31,258 bases of DNA, taken from the NCBI GenBank assembly GCA_001970955.1, contig MPUH01000870.1, positions 1-31,258 on the forward strand, read 5' to 3'. The notes beneath the pieces were generated by a model that saw only the letters and a program-made list of their open reading frames with translations, ran no database searches and was not told the DNA's origin. Positions 17,753-28,396 of the stretch are shown here, in pieces. The stretch's first letter is position 1, and each line of letters starts with the position of its first letter. Origin of the DNA: Stentor coeruleus (lineage: Eukaryota; Ciliophora; Heterotrichea; Heterotrichida; Stentoridae). The position numbers were made by a program, and so were the translations under genes.

Positions 17753-18811
17753 ATGCCATCAAGAAACTTAAAAAACAATCTGAAAAAAGAGCTTCTCAAC
17801 CCAGAAATCGTCTCAACTCTTAATCAAATGGATGAAATCCTAACAAAGTTCACATCAGGATTTGCTCTGAAATATATCGAGCATGCGGTCTATTTATCAA
17901 CCCTCAATGCTATAATTAAAGATATTGAATATTATTACTTAGCAATATCTTCTTCACTAATTATCTTAGAACTATCAGAACATATCAAAAACACTGAAGA
18001 GCACAAAAACTCAATTCAAAAAAATTCAAAATCACTGCACAATTTTATCATCAAAAGCACCTTAAACTGTAGTAAAACTATCAAACCTAATCATTCAATA
18101 ATTGTATTAATCCAAAACATTTTAAATACCCAAAAAATACTTGTAAAATATTTAAAAGCTGAATCATCGAAAATTTACACCTACAAAATACAAATATTGA
18201 CTAAAATCTTACAGATGATGTCACAAACCCCTTTTTTACTTTCTCTTACTGCTTTACGAAACTTGATAGAAAAAAATTTGACCTCAAATATATTCCCTAA
18301 TTATACAGCAGGTTCTGCACCTTATTTACCAAATTATGGGAATATAAAATACACATTGGTTTTAGATCTTGATGAAACTTTAGTTCATAAACATAATGAA
18401 CAGTTTTTGATAAGACCTGGGGCAATTGAGTTTATTCAAACAATGAAGGATTATTTTGAACTTGTTATTTTCACAGCAGCTACACCCATGTATGCTGATT
18501 ATGGGCTAAAGATTATAGACCCTAATAACCATATAAAATTACGGCTTTGTAGGGATAAAGTCAATGCTAATTATAATGACCTTTATAAAGACTTATCTTT
18601 ACTTGGAAGAGATCTTGATAAGGTTATTATTGTTGATAATTTAGCTGAAAATTTCAGGTTTCAACCTAAGAATGGTATTTGTATTCAAACTTGGATTGGG
18701 GATCAAATGGACAGAAGGCTTTTTGAATTGGCAAGTGAACTTGAGAAAGTAGCTATAAGCTCAAAAGCTGTTCAAGATGTAATTCCATTATTACCAAAAT
18801 TTAATAATTAA
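17753..18811 (+). CDS. FCP/NIF-type (HAD superfamily) phosphatase
   Basis: The protein has 352 residues. The C-terminal half is an FCP1-homology (NIF) phosphatase domain: YTLVLDLDETLVH carries the DxDxT nucleophile motif (Asp205, Asp207, Thr209), followed by FLIRPGAIEFI, the motif-II region FELVIFTAATPMYAD, the lysine region RLCRDKV and VIIVDNLAENFRFQP with the metal-binding Asp, then NGICIQTW. All catalytic positions are present. The family dephosphorylates serine in proteins, classically the RNA polymerase II C-terminal tail. The first 190 residues are helical and of unknown origin. No BRCT domain is present, so it is of the small CTD-phosphatase/Dullard kind rather than FCP1 proper. Substrate is not determined. 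Confidence 0.88.
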   Translation: MPSRNLKNNLKKELLNPEIVSTLNQMDEILTKFTSGFALKYIEHAVYLSTLNAIIKDIEYYYLAISSSLIILELSEHIKNTEEHKNSIQKNSKSLHNFIIKSTLNCSKTIKPNHSIIVLIQNILNTQKILVKYLKAESSKIYTYKIQILTKILQMMSQTPFLLSLTALRNLIEKNLTSNIFPNYTAGSAPYLPNYGNIKYTLVLDLDETLVHKHNEQFLIRPGAIEFIQTMKDYFELVIFTAATPMYADYGLKIIDPNNHIKLRLCRDKVNANYNDLYKDLSLLGRDLDKVIIVDNLAENFRFQPKNGICIQTWIGDQMDRRLFELASELEKVAISSKAVQDVIPLLPKFNN

Positions 18812-19549
18812 ATTCAAATATAATTTCATGTAATTTAGTTTTGGAAATTATATTAAAATCTTGTAGGGATGAGTTTTGTTTGTATAGTTAGGCTTATTGG
18901 AGTGAGATTTTTAGTAAAATTGGATGTTTTATTAATGATGATAGAAACTTAATGCTTTTATGTTGTTGAAATATTTATTTTTGACAGAGATTTTTATATA
19001 TATTGATGTTATTGAAGTTTAGATTTTTATGTGAATCTATGATTTTACGATAATTATTTTTTCCTTAGTTTGATACATTCTAACAGCTTTTTTGTCTTAT
19101 TCTTTAGCCTTTTTGCTTCTTTACAGTTATTTGTTGAGCTCTATTTTGTTCATCATCTTACTTTAGAGCTTTTAACAGATCTATCCATTAAAGCCAACAA
19201 TAAACAATTATTTAGCATGTTTACTATAAACTAAATCCTCATTTCCTCTATAATAAAATTTATATACACTACACCACCATTCCCAAAATACTTGCAAAAT
19301 CATATACCCAATTTCAATTCCAAAAATCAATAACTCTTATCTCACATTATGATAAATAAATTCTCTAACATAAAAAATCATTTCAATCGAAAAAAAATAT
19401 AACTTCATTAACAAGACAATATCAAAAAACATAAATATATCCTAAGGCAAATATATAAAAAGCATATTTTTTAAGAAAATTGTTTTTATATAAACAAAAC
19501 ATTTTATCTTGTTGAATGCATTAAAGTTATGCCATAAATAAGTACAACT
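18812..19549. other. AT-rich intergenic region between two plus-strand genes
   Basis: 738 bp with no convincing reading frame or repeat. The first part (to about 19070) is G-rich and C-poor on the plus strand; from about 19180 it becomes C-rich and G-poor. This fits the pattern of G-rich 3' flanks and C-rich 5' flanks seen elsewhere in the window. Confidence 0.55.
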
Positions 19550-20293
19550 ATGGAAAATCAGTTCAGAAAATTCAGTTGGAGTGAAGGGTTGACTAGTTTA
19601 AGCACTTCAATGGTCACGAACTCCCCAAGGTCACCTAAGAATGAAAAATTACAAGCAATCTTCGAAAGACAGCATGCAAAATACCAACTCCTTATTATGG
19701 AAAATCGTGTTGAGCAGCTGAAAAAAGCTAAAAAATTAGCTGAAAAAGAAATCGATGAAGTTAAAGGCAAAACCAAACAAGCAAAAAAGCAGATTGACAT
19801 GAAAAATAAAGAAGTCAACGAAAAACTAGCTTTTTACCAGAAACAAAAAGAGTTTGAAGACTCACAGAGAATCAGATTTAATATAGAAAGAAAACAAAGA
19901 AGGAAAAACATCCAAAACTTCGAGACTCGCATATTAAAACGTAGGCAAAAAATGGTCAAAGATAAAAAAAATAACAGCCAAGAATGGGAAGACTTTCGTT
20001 ATACTCAGAAATTCTCAACACTAAATACCAAACGTAAACATCGCGAGCAAATCAGTAGTAATTATGTTGACACTTTACGTAATCGATGCTTCAGCCAGCG
20101 TTCACAACGTGAAAAGCTTAAAGATGAATATCAAGCATCAATAGAAACTGAAAGGCAAATACAAAGTAATGCCTTAAATCGAATAACTGAACTAGAACTT
20201 GAAGAAACTTTACTTATACAAGAACTCTCAAAAACAATGGAAATGCGAAATTGCTGTATAGAAAACTTTAATAAAATTAAGTCATCTTACTAG
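19550..20293 (+). CDS. Coiled-coil protein, 247 residues
   Basis: Apart from a 30-residue Ser/Thr-rich N-terminus with an S-P-R-S-P motif, the whole protein is predicted alpha-helical coiled coil, very rich in Lys, Glu, Gln and Arg. There is no membrane segment or catalytic motif. It ends in TAG, 61 bp from the stop of the convergent TTLL gene. A cytoskeletal role is plausible from composition only. Confidence 0.75.
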   Translation: MENQFRKFSWSEGLTSLSTSMVTNSPRSPKNEKLQAIFERQHAKYQLLIMENRVEQLKKAKKLAEKEIDEVKGKTKQAKKQIDMKNKEVNEKLAFYQKQKEFEDSQRIRFNIERKQRRKNIQNFETRILKRRQKMVKDKKNNSQEWEDFRYTQKFSTLNTKRKHREQISSNYVDTLRNRCFSQRSQREKLKDEYQASIETERQIQSNALNRITELELEETLLIQELSKTMEMRNCCIENFNKIKSSY

Positions 20294-20354
20294 TTTGATA
20301 CAATTTTCAAGTAGTTTTTTATATATAATAAAATATTTATTAAGTATTTTATCA

Positions 20355-22091
20355 TTATTCTTCATTTGTAGCTTTATTGAAGACCATTACAAAACGATTA
20401 TCATCAAAATCAGCGAAATCATTAGAGAAAAAAGGATCTAAAGCTATATGAAAAGCGTCTGTGAGCATTTTTGGTATTAAAACCGTAAGATAAGGTCCTG
20501 ATAAAGCTAAGCAAGGGTTAGTATTTACTTCAATAAGCCAAGGTTTGAAAAATTCGTCGATCATAAAATCGTAGCCTAGAATCTCAAATGTATGAAGACA
20601 GTTTTTTGGGTTGAGTTTTTTATAAGTTGATTGTATTGAGTCCTTAACTAAATTTTTAATCCCTGGAAGGATGTCTTTAAAAAAATTAACACTTTTTCCA
20701 TATATCGCTTCTAAATATTGTTGAAACTCAGTATAGCTAAGTTTATTCCCATCTTCATATTTCCCATATTCTGATGATTTTTTCTGTACTGCATCGTTAG
20801 TCAAATGTATAAATTTATTTTTAGCATTTTCTAATGAGAACTCTGCTACAGAAGTACGTAAATATCCATCTTGATAAAAAAAACCTTGAAGATTAGTATT
20901 ATAACAAGTAATCAAAGCATAACATCTTATATCGAATTTTCGGTTTTTATAAAGCAAAGGTCTATAAAGATACTTTTGGATAATATAAGTTCTCTGATGT
21001 TTAGTCCCAGGATCAAGATCATCTATCCTATCAACAATTTCTTTAATTGTTGTACATACAGAAATCCCAATACCTCGATTAGTAAGTTCACCAGGTTTTA
21101 CAAGCCAAGCATTTGTAAGATAAGGATCATTTTCGTTTTCAACCTGATCGTTGATTTTAATAAAAGCTTCTTTAAACTCACTAAAAACAGGGTCTCTTGA
21201 TCCACTTTTTATATGAAAAGTTAAAGGAATATACTTGAAAACATCTTCAGCTTTTGAAGAATAATATGTTTTTAAGTTTTTAAAAAGTCTTTTTTTACTT
21301 GACAACTCTCTATTCCGGTCAATTCGATTATAAACCCTTAGTTTCGAAGATTCAATTTGAATTAATGGTAATATTTCAGTATATTTTTCTTCACCAAATA
21401 TATTTATATGCACATTACAAGTGTTTTTATTTTTTTCTAAAACTTCTTCATTTTTCGGTATTGTTTCCATTATTTCCTTTTTTTTCACTTGTGTCCATAT
21501 AAAATTCGCTGAAAAATGGTTATAAACTTTTATCCACCCAATTTTGTTGTGCATAATTTTGTTCACTAAAGAATCGTTATTCCCTGAACCAATATAGTAT
21601 TTGTAAGATTTTTTTGGCCTTATCAACTCGAAACCATTGGAAGTCTGCAGTGAATTCACGACAAATTTATAATTTTCTAATGGGTTTCTGAGAGGTTTTA
21701 ATAAAGCTGGTTTGGTTTTGCTTTTTTTATTTGATCTTTTTTGGGAACTTATGGAGTTTTCTCGAATACATGGAAGAGTTGAAGTTAAGGTATTGATTTT
21801 TGAATTCGACTTGTCTTCGTCATCATCTTTTTCTATGTACATAAGAGTAACTTTTTGTCTCTTTTTCTCAACATTAACAGGCCAGTTGGTGCTTTCTGAA
21901 TTCCGACCAAGAATTTCTTGGATGAATGAAACATCTTTATCTGGCACTTCGATTTTCACCCCTTTATCGAATGTGGATATGTTTATTCGTGATTGGCTTC
22001 TAATTGACTGTAGCTTGACTAGGTTTTTACCACTTATCATCAGAGGCATACTTATTGATGATTTAATACTTTTTTCTTGAACTACACTCAT
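20355..22091 (-). CDS. Tubulin-tyrosine-ligase-like (TTLL) enzyme
   Basis: The 578-residue protein has a complete TTL domain after an unrelated N-terminal extension of about 180 residues. Visible motifs: YIPLTFHI (287-294), WLVKPGELTNRGIGI (329-343; ATP-grasp lysine and glycine-rich loop), YIIQKYL (369-375), RKFDIRCYALI (384-394; the RxFDxR signature), FIHLTNDAVQKK (427-438), GYDFMID (506-512) and PWLIEVNTNPCL (517-528; the metal-binding Glu and Asn). All expected ATP- and Mg-binding positions are present. TTLLs add glutamate, glycine or tyrosine to tubulin tails or other proteins. I cannot tell the amino acid from these motifs. Expected to act on ciliary or cortical microtubules. The plus-strand frames across this gene are shadows. 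Confidence 0.92.
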   Translation of the reverse strand: MSVVQEKSIKSSISMPLMISGKNLVKLQSIRSQSRINISTFDKGVKIEVPDKDVSFIQEILGRNSESTNWPVNVEKKRQKVTLMYIEKDDDEDKSNSKINTLTSTLPCIRENSISSQKRSNKKSKTKPALLKPLRNPLENYKFVVNSLQTSNGFELIRPKKSYKYYIGSGNNDSLVNKIMHNKIGWIKVYNHFSANFIWTQVKKKEIMETIPKNEEVLEKNKNTCNVHINIFGEEKYTEILPLIQIESSKLRVYNRIDRNRELSSKKRLFKNLKTYYSSKAEDVFKYIPLTFHIKSGSRDPVFSEFKEAFIKINDQVENENDPYLTNAWLVKPGELTNRGIGISVCTTIKEIVDRIDDLDPGTKHQRTYIIQKYLYRPLLYKNRKFDIRCYALITCYNTNLQGFFYQDGYLRTSVAEFSLENAKNKFIHLTNDAVQKKSSEYGKYEDGNKLSYTEFQQYLEAIYGKSVNFFKDILPGIKNLVKDSIQSTYKKLNPKNCLHTFEILGYDFMIDEFFKPWLIEVNTNPCLALSGPYLTVLIPKMLTDAFHIALDPFFSNDFADFDDNRFVMVFNKATNEE

Positions 22092-22466
22092 ATTTTATAT
22101 CTTATGAACTTAAAAAGTGGGTCAATTTATAGTAATAAATCTGATTTTTTGAGTTTTTAAATATAGAATCTTGTTCTAGATTATTTATGTCTGATATTTA
22201 GGCTAAAGATAAGAAATATATTGGGTTGAATAAAAAAATATTTAATATTATGGGAAAAATTCAATTTTACTAGCTTAGTATAATATTATAAGGCAAAGGT
22301 GTATAAAAATCATTAGGTCTTACTGATAATTAAAAAATAAAACTGTAATTTAAGGTTTTTTTACTACAAACGAAAGTTAGGGTATTGTACCTATAGTGAA
22401 AATCCACACTTTTCCAACTAAATTACAATAAACAACTAAAATTTCACTAAAAACTCCACTATTTTT
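22092..22466. promoter_or_regulatory. Divergent intergenic region between TTLL and a basic-protein gene
   Basis: 375 bp. The part next to the TTLL start has more G than C on the plus strand; after about 22390 this reverses (C-rich, G-poor) up to the ATG at 22467. It presumably carries both promoters. No defined motif was recognised. Confidence 0.4.
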
Positions 22467-22916
22467 ATGATAAATTTTCCCCATCTTGCAAACTTTCCTC
22501 CCAGTAAACCTCGAGTATACACGAAAATCCTCAAACAGAAATGCTCCAAATCTGCTAGCGTAAAATCCTTTAAAAAAACTCCAAGTTTTTATAGAGTTCC
22601 TTCACAGAATCTACCTCCAATTATCCTACATAAAGACAGAAAAAAGAAAATTCCTGAAAAAGTCACAAGTTTTCCTACAATAAAGCTTGCCCCTTCAAAT
22701 ACTATCGTAAATGCTTTATTATGTACTTTAGATACAAGGAAAATCAATGAAAAATCTTCACCAATAAAGCCTGAAATAGGTTTGTTTTCATTCCCGAAAA
22801 AAGGAAATAAAAGCATCAAGCATCAGAAAAAAATTGAGAAAAAAGAGATGACAATGTCATCTTGGGCTTATGAAAGTAATAATATTCTATGGACTTTGCC
22901 AGGATCTCGTGGATAA
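22467..22916 (+). CDS. Hypothetical basic protein, 149 residues
   Basis: The frame is open from ATG 22467 to TAA 22914-22916. The protein is very rich in Lys, Pro and Ser, with no membrane segment and probably little fixed structure. Its C-terminus, SWAYESNNILWTLPGSRG, is more conserved-looking than the rest. No family is recognised. Coding status rests on its clear coding composition compared with flanks and its position after a typical G-poor upstream stretch. Confidence 0.6.
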   Translation: MINFPHLANFPPSKPRVYTKILKQKCSKSASVKSFKKTPSFYRVPSQNLPPIILHKDRKKKIPEKVTSFPTIKLAPSNTIVNALLCTLDTRKINEKSSPIKPEIGLFSFPKKGNKSIKHQKKIEKKEMTMSSWAYESNNILWTLPGSRG

Positions 22917-24651
22917 AAAATTAATCGTTAAAGATATAGGAAATAATATATGATAGAACTAGGAGATTGGGTGAGGTTAGGAAAATTCACTTTTTTCGAG
23001 TTTATGATAATGGAATAAGGTGGAATAATTATGGAAATGGCTGAGAGTTTTTTTGGATGTTTTATTGTAGGCATTTCCATATCTAAAAAGTACCACAGTA
23101 CAATTTATTATGAAATTCGATTATAATAATATTAGCTGATTTATTGCATCTCTTTTTATTGCACTTGTTTTCTTTTTTCTCAGAAAATACATTTTCCCTA
23201 AGAATTATCATGCTTACCTATTTCAAACTATATAATAAATCTAAACCACTAACAGCATAAACTTAAATTTGGCACAATTTTTTTACGACACTTTATCCTA
23301 TCTACTATATTTATACAGTTTTGTCAAAACAAGTTTATAAAAAAGTCTTTTGGATAATAAAAAAATTTACAACATTTTTATATTTGGTTTCCAAGTAAAA
23401 CCTCATCCATTATATTATAATTATTCATAATCATATATACCTTCTTAATCAGTAGCAAAGCTTCTAAATATTTACTTCTTATTATAATCTAATTTAATAA
23501 TCATAAGGTATCGTTTAACAAAATCTTAATTTATATAATTTCCAAAACTCACATCCACTAACATTTTTCAATTTGATCTAATCTTTGAAGTAAATTTGCC
23601 TTTAAAATCATTATAAAATCTATAAATATTCTCAAGCTTTATTGTATTCTAAAAAGTCTTAAATTTGTATAGAATTTAAGAAGCTTTTATATTATCAACA
23701 GATTAAGGCTTATTTAATAGTAAAATAAAGGGCCATAATTCTTGGGTAAATTTTCAGCTTCAACGCTCACTGCAATAAAACCAATGCCAAAAAGTTTTAT
23801 TACAAGATATAAATCAAAAGAAAACTATATTAGTAGATTTTATACCTAAGATACTGATCTTAGCTAGTCAAATTGATGTAATAACTATTTAGGAATTTTT
23901 TATTGAATCAAAGTTGATTAATATCTAAAATTTCTATGACTCTGACAAATTTTAGCATGTGATACATTTGAAAATATATTATAACCAAAGCTATCAATTT
24001 CAAAAGTTCTTGGAATCCACATTTATTTTTCAATTTTAGGCTAAGATTGACTATTGCGAAATTTCATATACTCGTATATAACTACAACTTTAACACAAAT
24101 ACAAACAAACTCTAGTAGTTTGCTTAAAATAACTAGAAAGACAAAATTTAGCCCATAATTTTCTATGAACAGTAAAAAAATCCCTATCCAAAAACTAATC
24201 ATTTCACATGGGCATAAATTCAAAATCCTTTAGTAAAATACATTTTCATTACAAGCTATTTTTATCGATATACAAGATTTTTCACTTACCCTTTACATAA
24301 ACAATTTTCTCCTAGTCTCTATATAAAATCCACCAATCTCAAAGATTTCAAGTCTTTATCACTTTTTCTAGCCCTTAGTTCTTATCAGTTCTTAAAAATA
24401 TAATATCATCCTACAGCAAATTCTATTATCTCTCTATTTGTGATAAATTTAAGTCTTAAACTAAAATTCAAATTCTTACCCTTAATTATATAATACAACA
24501 TTTTGACTTATCTCAATAATTTCAACCAACTAACAACATCAAAAAATATCCACTCAACAAACAAAAGCCACTTTTTCCAAATGTAACCCTTTACATCCTA
24601 AACAATTTTAACTTGAATTTTTAGATAATTCAATCTTTAAAGGAAAATTAA
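22917..24651. other. Long AT-rich spacer between convergent genes
   Basis: 1.7 kb without a convincing gene. The first 150 bp are G-rich on the plus strand; from about 23150 to 24650 the plus strand is strongly G-poor. A 60-codon minus-strand frame at 24223-24041 is hydrophobic only because of T-rich codons and is not accepted. On the plus strand from about 23730 one frame is interrupted almost only by TAA and TAG, but I could not match it to any family. Confidence 0.5.
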
Positions 24652-25746
24652 CTAATCGACTACGAAAATTTCTCCTCTGCAAGCGAAGTAAATTTGATTG
24701 GCATCAGTATTGACACCTATCTGTTGAACTCCAGCAAAGAAGTTGTCGAAAACTTGCACAACCTTATTGCTAATTATGCAAACTCTTCCCGTCTTATCTG
24801 AAAGTATTGAAAATTCCCCAAGGTTAGTAAAGAGAATCTCCCCATTAAGATCAATTCTTTCAGTGCTTTCAATAACTTTATCGCTGATTATAGCAAAAGT
24901 GTTATCAGGGAATCTGGCAATTAACTTATCACAAGCTTCATATTTGTATACAGCTAAAGGTATTGTTTTACTAAGAGTATAACTGGATCCAGTATAAATA
25001 TTGATTATTTGCAAGAGACAGTTACTCATTCCAAGCAGTAAACAAGAATCAACAATTTCGCAAATAAGAACTTGACATGTGCTATTAATTATAATTTGAT
25101 GCAAAGAAGAATTTTCTAAGGTTATAATCCCTAACTTGGTGTCTGATTTCCCCACTTCCCAGAAAATGAAATGTCCTGAACTGAATTGATAATGAATGTT
25201 AGGGTTCAAAGGGAACTGTTTTATAAGAGAATTAGATAAAATATGCCAAACTTGGATTTCTCTTGTTGTCTCAACTATCATTATAAAGTTATCACTGTCA
25301 AGATCTTTTATGTTTCTAGACTGGATGGTAAGTTTCTCGAAAATTTTGATTCTTGAGCCTGAACCACTTTGTAAAGTTTCTATAGGGATAAGGTAAAAAT
25401 TCAAATAGTCGCTATGCGCATTCTTGGCCACAAGAAACAAGCTCTCCATGACGAAAAAAAGTTTAAAGACATGCTCGTTGCTTTCAGTCAGAAGCACGCT
25501 TTTGTCGTTGTTTAGTAGATCGTAGTATACTACCTGCCCATAGCTGTTCAAGGTAACTAAAATATTCTCTTTTCCCCCGATCCATATGATTTCAGAATTA
25601 GGATGGGGACCTGTATAGCATTTTATGGCCCTTTTGCTTTTATCAGTCTTGGTTAAGAAAGGCCAGAGAGTGGAAAATTGAAAATTTTTGAGATTTTCAC
25701 CAGATTCTCTTAGCTGTATAGAGGACAACAACGACTGGTTGATCAT
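24652..25746 (-). CDS. Beta-propeller-like protein of unknown function
   Basis: The 364-residue protein has no membrane segment or signal peptide and consists of repeated short beta-strand patterns, for example SEIIWIGGKENILVTLNSYG, EIQVWHILSNSLIKQFP and EFSILSDKTGRVCIISNKVV. This is the look of a WD40-like or related propeller with weakly conserved blades, and it would give about six or seven blades. No strict GH...WD repeats are present, so the call is structural only. The start at ATG 25746 follows in-frame stops. A less AT-rich patch with a short open frame lies directly upstream (25767-25825) and might belong to a longer 5' end. The gene ends in TAG. Confidence 0.6.
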   Translation of the reverse strand: MINQSLLSSIQLRESGENLKNFQFSTLWPFLTKTDKSKRAIKCYTGPHPNSEIIWIGGKENILVTLNSYGQVVYYDLLNNDKSVLLTESNEHVFKLFFVMESLFLVAKNAHSDYLNFYLIPIETLQSGSGSRIKIFEKLTIQSRNIKDLDSDNFIMIVETTREIQVWHILSNSLIKQFPLNPNIHYQFSSGHFIFWEVGKSDTKLGIITLENSSLHQIIINSTCQVLICEIVDSCLLLGMSNCLLQIINIYTGSSYTLSKTIPLAVYKYEACDKLIARFPDNTFAIISDKVIESTERIDLNGEILFTNLGEFSILSDKTGRVCIISNKVVQVFDNFFAGVQQIGVNTDANQIYFACRGEIFVVD

Positions 25747-27359
25747 TAATTATATTATTTAATCCAATACCTGCGTAAAAACGAATAGCCGCGAATTCGG
25801 CATATGGGTCAGCATGTGCTATATAGTTTTACAACTTGTAATAATAAAATTATAATTAAGTAATGCAATTTAATTTATAAATAAAAGATAAAGTTGACTA
25901 TTACTCGAAAAAATTACACAATAATTCTATTAAAATTCTTAGCTGGAAAATATTAACCATAAAGCCTTGACTCTAAATTTGCTTAATTAATAAAACTTGT
26001 ATTTAGTTTTATATTTTTAACCTGAGCTATAATTGAATAAAATAATTGTCAGATTTTTTAATCTGTATTACAAATTATACAATTAAATGTGAAAATTTTT
26101 AAATGTATTAGCAAATAGGTAGGCATTTATATTATTTTTATAAAGCAGGTATATATAAAATCAAAATATATTGTTTAGGCGAAATTGGATTGATTAAATA
26201 TGATCTCTGTAAAAAAATGTATTTATTTAGCTTAATTCTATTTAATACTTTAGATATTATTTTTCGTCTCTTGTTCTTGTTTAATATGCAGTACTTTTAC
26301 TTAATATCCTATATATTATGTCTAATGTGGGTAGTGGAAGTGTTGATAGAAATTGTGAGAGCCTTAAAGAGGAAGATATTGACAGTGGAGATAAACGATT
26401 CAAACTAATTTATGTAGTAACATAATTTGAATATGGTCAAATTTATAATTTCGATAAGATTGGATTTGAGTAGATATCAAGAACAAACATATTATGATCC
26501 TATGGTTAAAATATTAAATGGTAGAGTAAGTGATAAAATGCATTTTTTATAGTCGTATAGGAAATAATAAATATTTTTATGAATTATGATATATTATTTT
26601 ATAAGGATAATTATTTTAAGTGTTTCTAATTATGAGAATATGCAATAAAATTTTTAAGGAATAGAGTTAGATTGGCAGTCAGTTCTTTAATAAGGAAAAT
26701 ATTATATAAGTTGATGATATAAAAAAAAATAATGAAATGAATTGATGTTGAATATAGCTTATTATATTATAAAATGTACTATAAAATGCTGAGATTGATA
26801 TTTTTAAGAATAATTTAGTAATTTATTTATATGAGCATATATATTTGGCATAAAATTTGTATAATGTAAAATCAGCAAACACTCATTTTGAAAATCAATC
26901 AGAACTATTGTCAAAAAAATATGATTATGGAGTACTTATTTTAATTATATATGAAAAAAAATGAGTCTTCTTTGTATTATGAAAACCAAAATTTTTTGAA
27001 GTTATTTAATTTAATACGTTTTTTGCACAAAAAGGTTGTATAAATATTTTCATGCACAAATAACAACTTTTGTATGTAATATTATTGTATTTAACAACTT
27101 ATTTTTGAATCTTCTGAACTTGTATAAACTTTATTCTCAATCTTAACATAAACTATATCATTAAAACTTACAAAAAGCATAAACTAAATTTTTTATTCAA
27201 AGATAAAACTTATCATATTCAATTATTAGCCATAAAAAATAAAGCATAAATCTGTATAGAACTTCCATAATCTATCGCAATCAATCAATACACTGATATT
27301 TCCATATACTTTCTTTTATTATTCTACTTAACACCTCATAATATAAACATTTATCTAAA
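25747..27359. other. AT-rich intergenic region
   Basis: 1.6 kb with little coding character. It is G-rich relative to C up to about 27000 and then reverses, matching its position between a minus-strand gene and a plus-strand gene. Near 26318-26570 there are short frames reminiscent of a Ras-family gene (listed separately). A 72-codon frame at 26190-26408 overlaps it in another frame and is not accepted. Confidence 0.5.
26318..26560 (+). pseudogene. Possible decayed Ras/Rab-family fragment
   Basis: A 35-codon frame (26318-26425) ends KRFKLIYVVT, like the first beta strand of a small GTPase. In another frame, from about 26433, the text VKFIISIRLDLSRYQEQ and then YYDPMVKI recalls the helix 1 and switch-I (YDPT) region. 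The P-loop glycines are not readable and two frames are needed, so this is suggestive only. No intact GTPase follows. Confidence 0.25.
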
Positions 27360-28060
27360 ATAAACATTGGAAGCTGTTCATTTAAAAAACCTGAAAAAAA
27401 TCTCTGATCTAGCAATCGTCTTCAATGTTCTCGTTAAATTTTAATAAAAATCCGAACTAAGAACAACAAAAAATTGTTTTATAATAAATTCAGATGATTG
27501 TTTGCTTCTTAAGTTTTATGATGGACATGGGGTTAATCGATAAGTTTTCATCATTGTGCACTAACTCGAAAAAAATTTAACTTTTATTCACTCGGATCTT
27601 ATTGATTCACTTAAATATATGGTATAAAAAATGTGATTTAAAACATAATAATAATTCTTTTGATACTAGTTTTCAGAAAGATAAAGGCTAAACAGTACAC
27701 AAATTCTTCTTTTATATAGAATTCTAAAGTCTTCAGTGCAACTTTAATAGTTTAATTGCGATATCAGCCACTTCTAAACCCTCAAAAAATTACCCAATAT
27801 CTTATAATAGACTTTTTCATATCAACCCAGTGTTTTTTGAAGTGAAACAATGAAAGAATAATATTTTAAACAAATACAAAATCTTAGTTCAATTAACTTT
27901 TTACCTAAAATCTGACCTTCCTGATGAACTTGCTAGAATAACATAATGAAGATGCCGAGTTTAACAAGATTAAAAACTCTCAAGGCCATGATATAAAACC
28001 TTTTCATATCTGAGAATCTAATCTAAAATCCTAGGGACTTATAAAACTATATAAAGAAAA
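27360..28060 (+). pseudogene. Decayed PP2C-type (PPM) protein phosphatase
   Basis: Several PP2C landmarks occur in the correct order and roughly correct spacing on the plus strand, but broken by stops and frameshifts. KFYDGHGVNR (DGHG at 27520-27531) matches the metal-binding DGHGG motif. About 130 codons later LTFYLKSDLPDELARI (ending near 27940) matches, position for position, the PP2C pattern LSxDHKPDxPxExxRI. One base shift later (27942 onward) NSQGHDIKPFHI, then TGA (28011-28013), ESNLKS, TAG, GL corresponds to the PP2C stretch GPxRVWxxNxxxPGLAMSRS; the TGA sits where the conserved Trp belongs. Numerous TAA codons occur in between. It cannot code for a phosphatase. It ends some 340 bp before the intact Rab gene. 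Confidence 0.7.
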
Positions 28061-28396
28061 TCCAAGTCATCAGTTTAAAAGCATTTGGCAAATCCAAGCA
28101 ATAATCATATTGCCAAAAAATACTCTACAAATAATCTCTAACTAAAATACTTGCAATACTAAACAAATTAAATGCGAATATTAACAACATCCTATATTAG
28201 AATCAGAGAAATCCCATCAAATTTAATATTAAAGACTAGAAAAAATGTTACCAGAAAGTAAATGTCAAAGGTAATGGTTTAGAAAATAATAATCTTGAAG
28301 GAGAAAACAGTAAATATTAACAAATATAATTAATACTAATTCATTCAAACCTCATCTTATATAATAATTTAACTAATAACCTATATAATTTATAAA

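Noticed and set aside
21712..22080. 122-codon plus-strand frame and others across 20871-22080
   Set aside because: They are antisense to the TTLL gene, whose motifs are complete.
24041..24223. 60-codon minus-strand hydrophobic frame
   Set aside because: Composition is explained by A-rich plus-strand DNA; no other sign of coding.
23730..24650. Long plus-strand frame interrupted nearly only by TAA and TAG, which would be open in a code where these mean Gln
   Set aside because: The strand is very poor in G, so TGA is rare by chance; intact genes here use TAA and TAG as stops and no family match was seen.
26190..26408. 72-codon plus-strand frame with hydrophobic residues
   Set aside because: T-rich codons in AT-rich DNA give Phe/Leu/Ile by chance; no family, no promoter context, and it overlaps the more protein-like 26318 frame.
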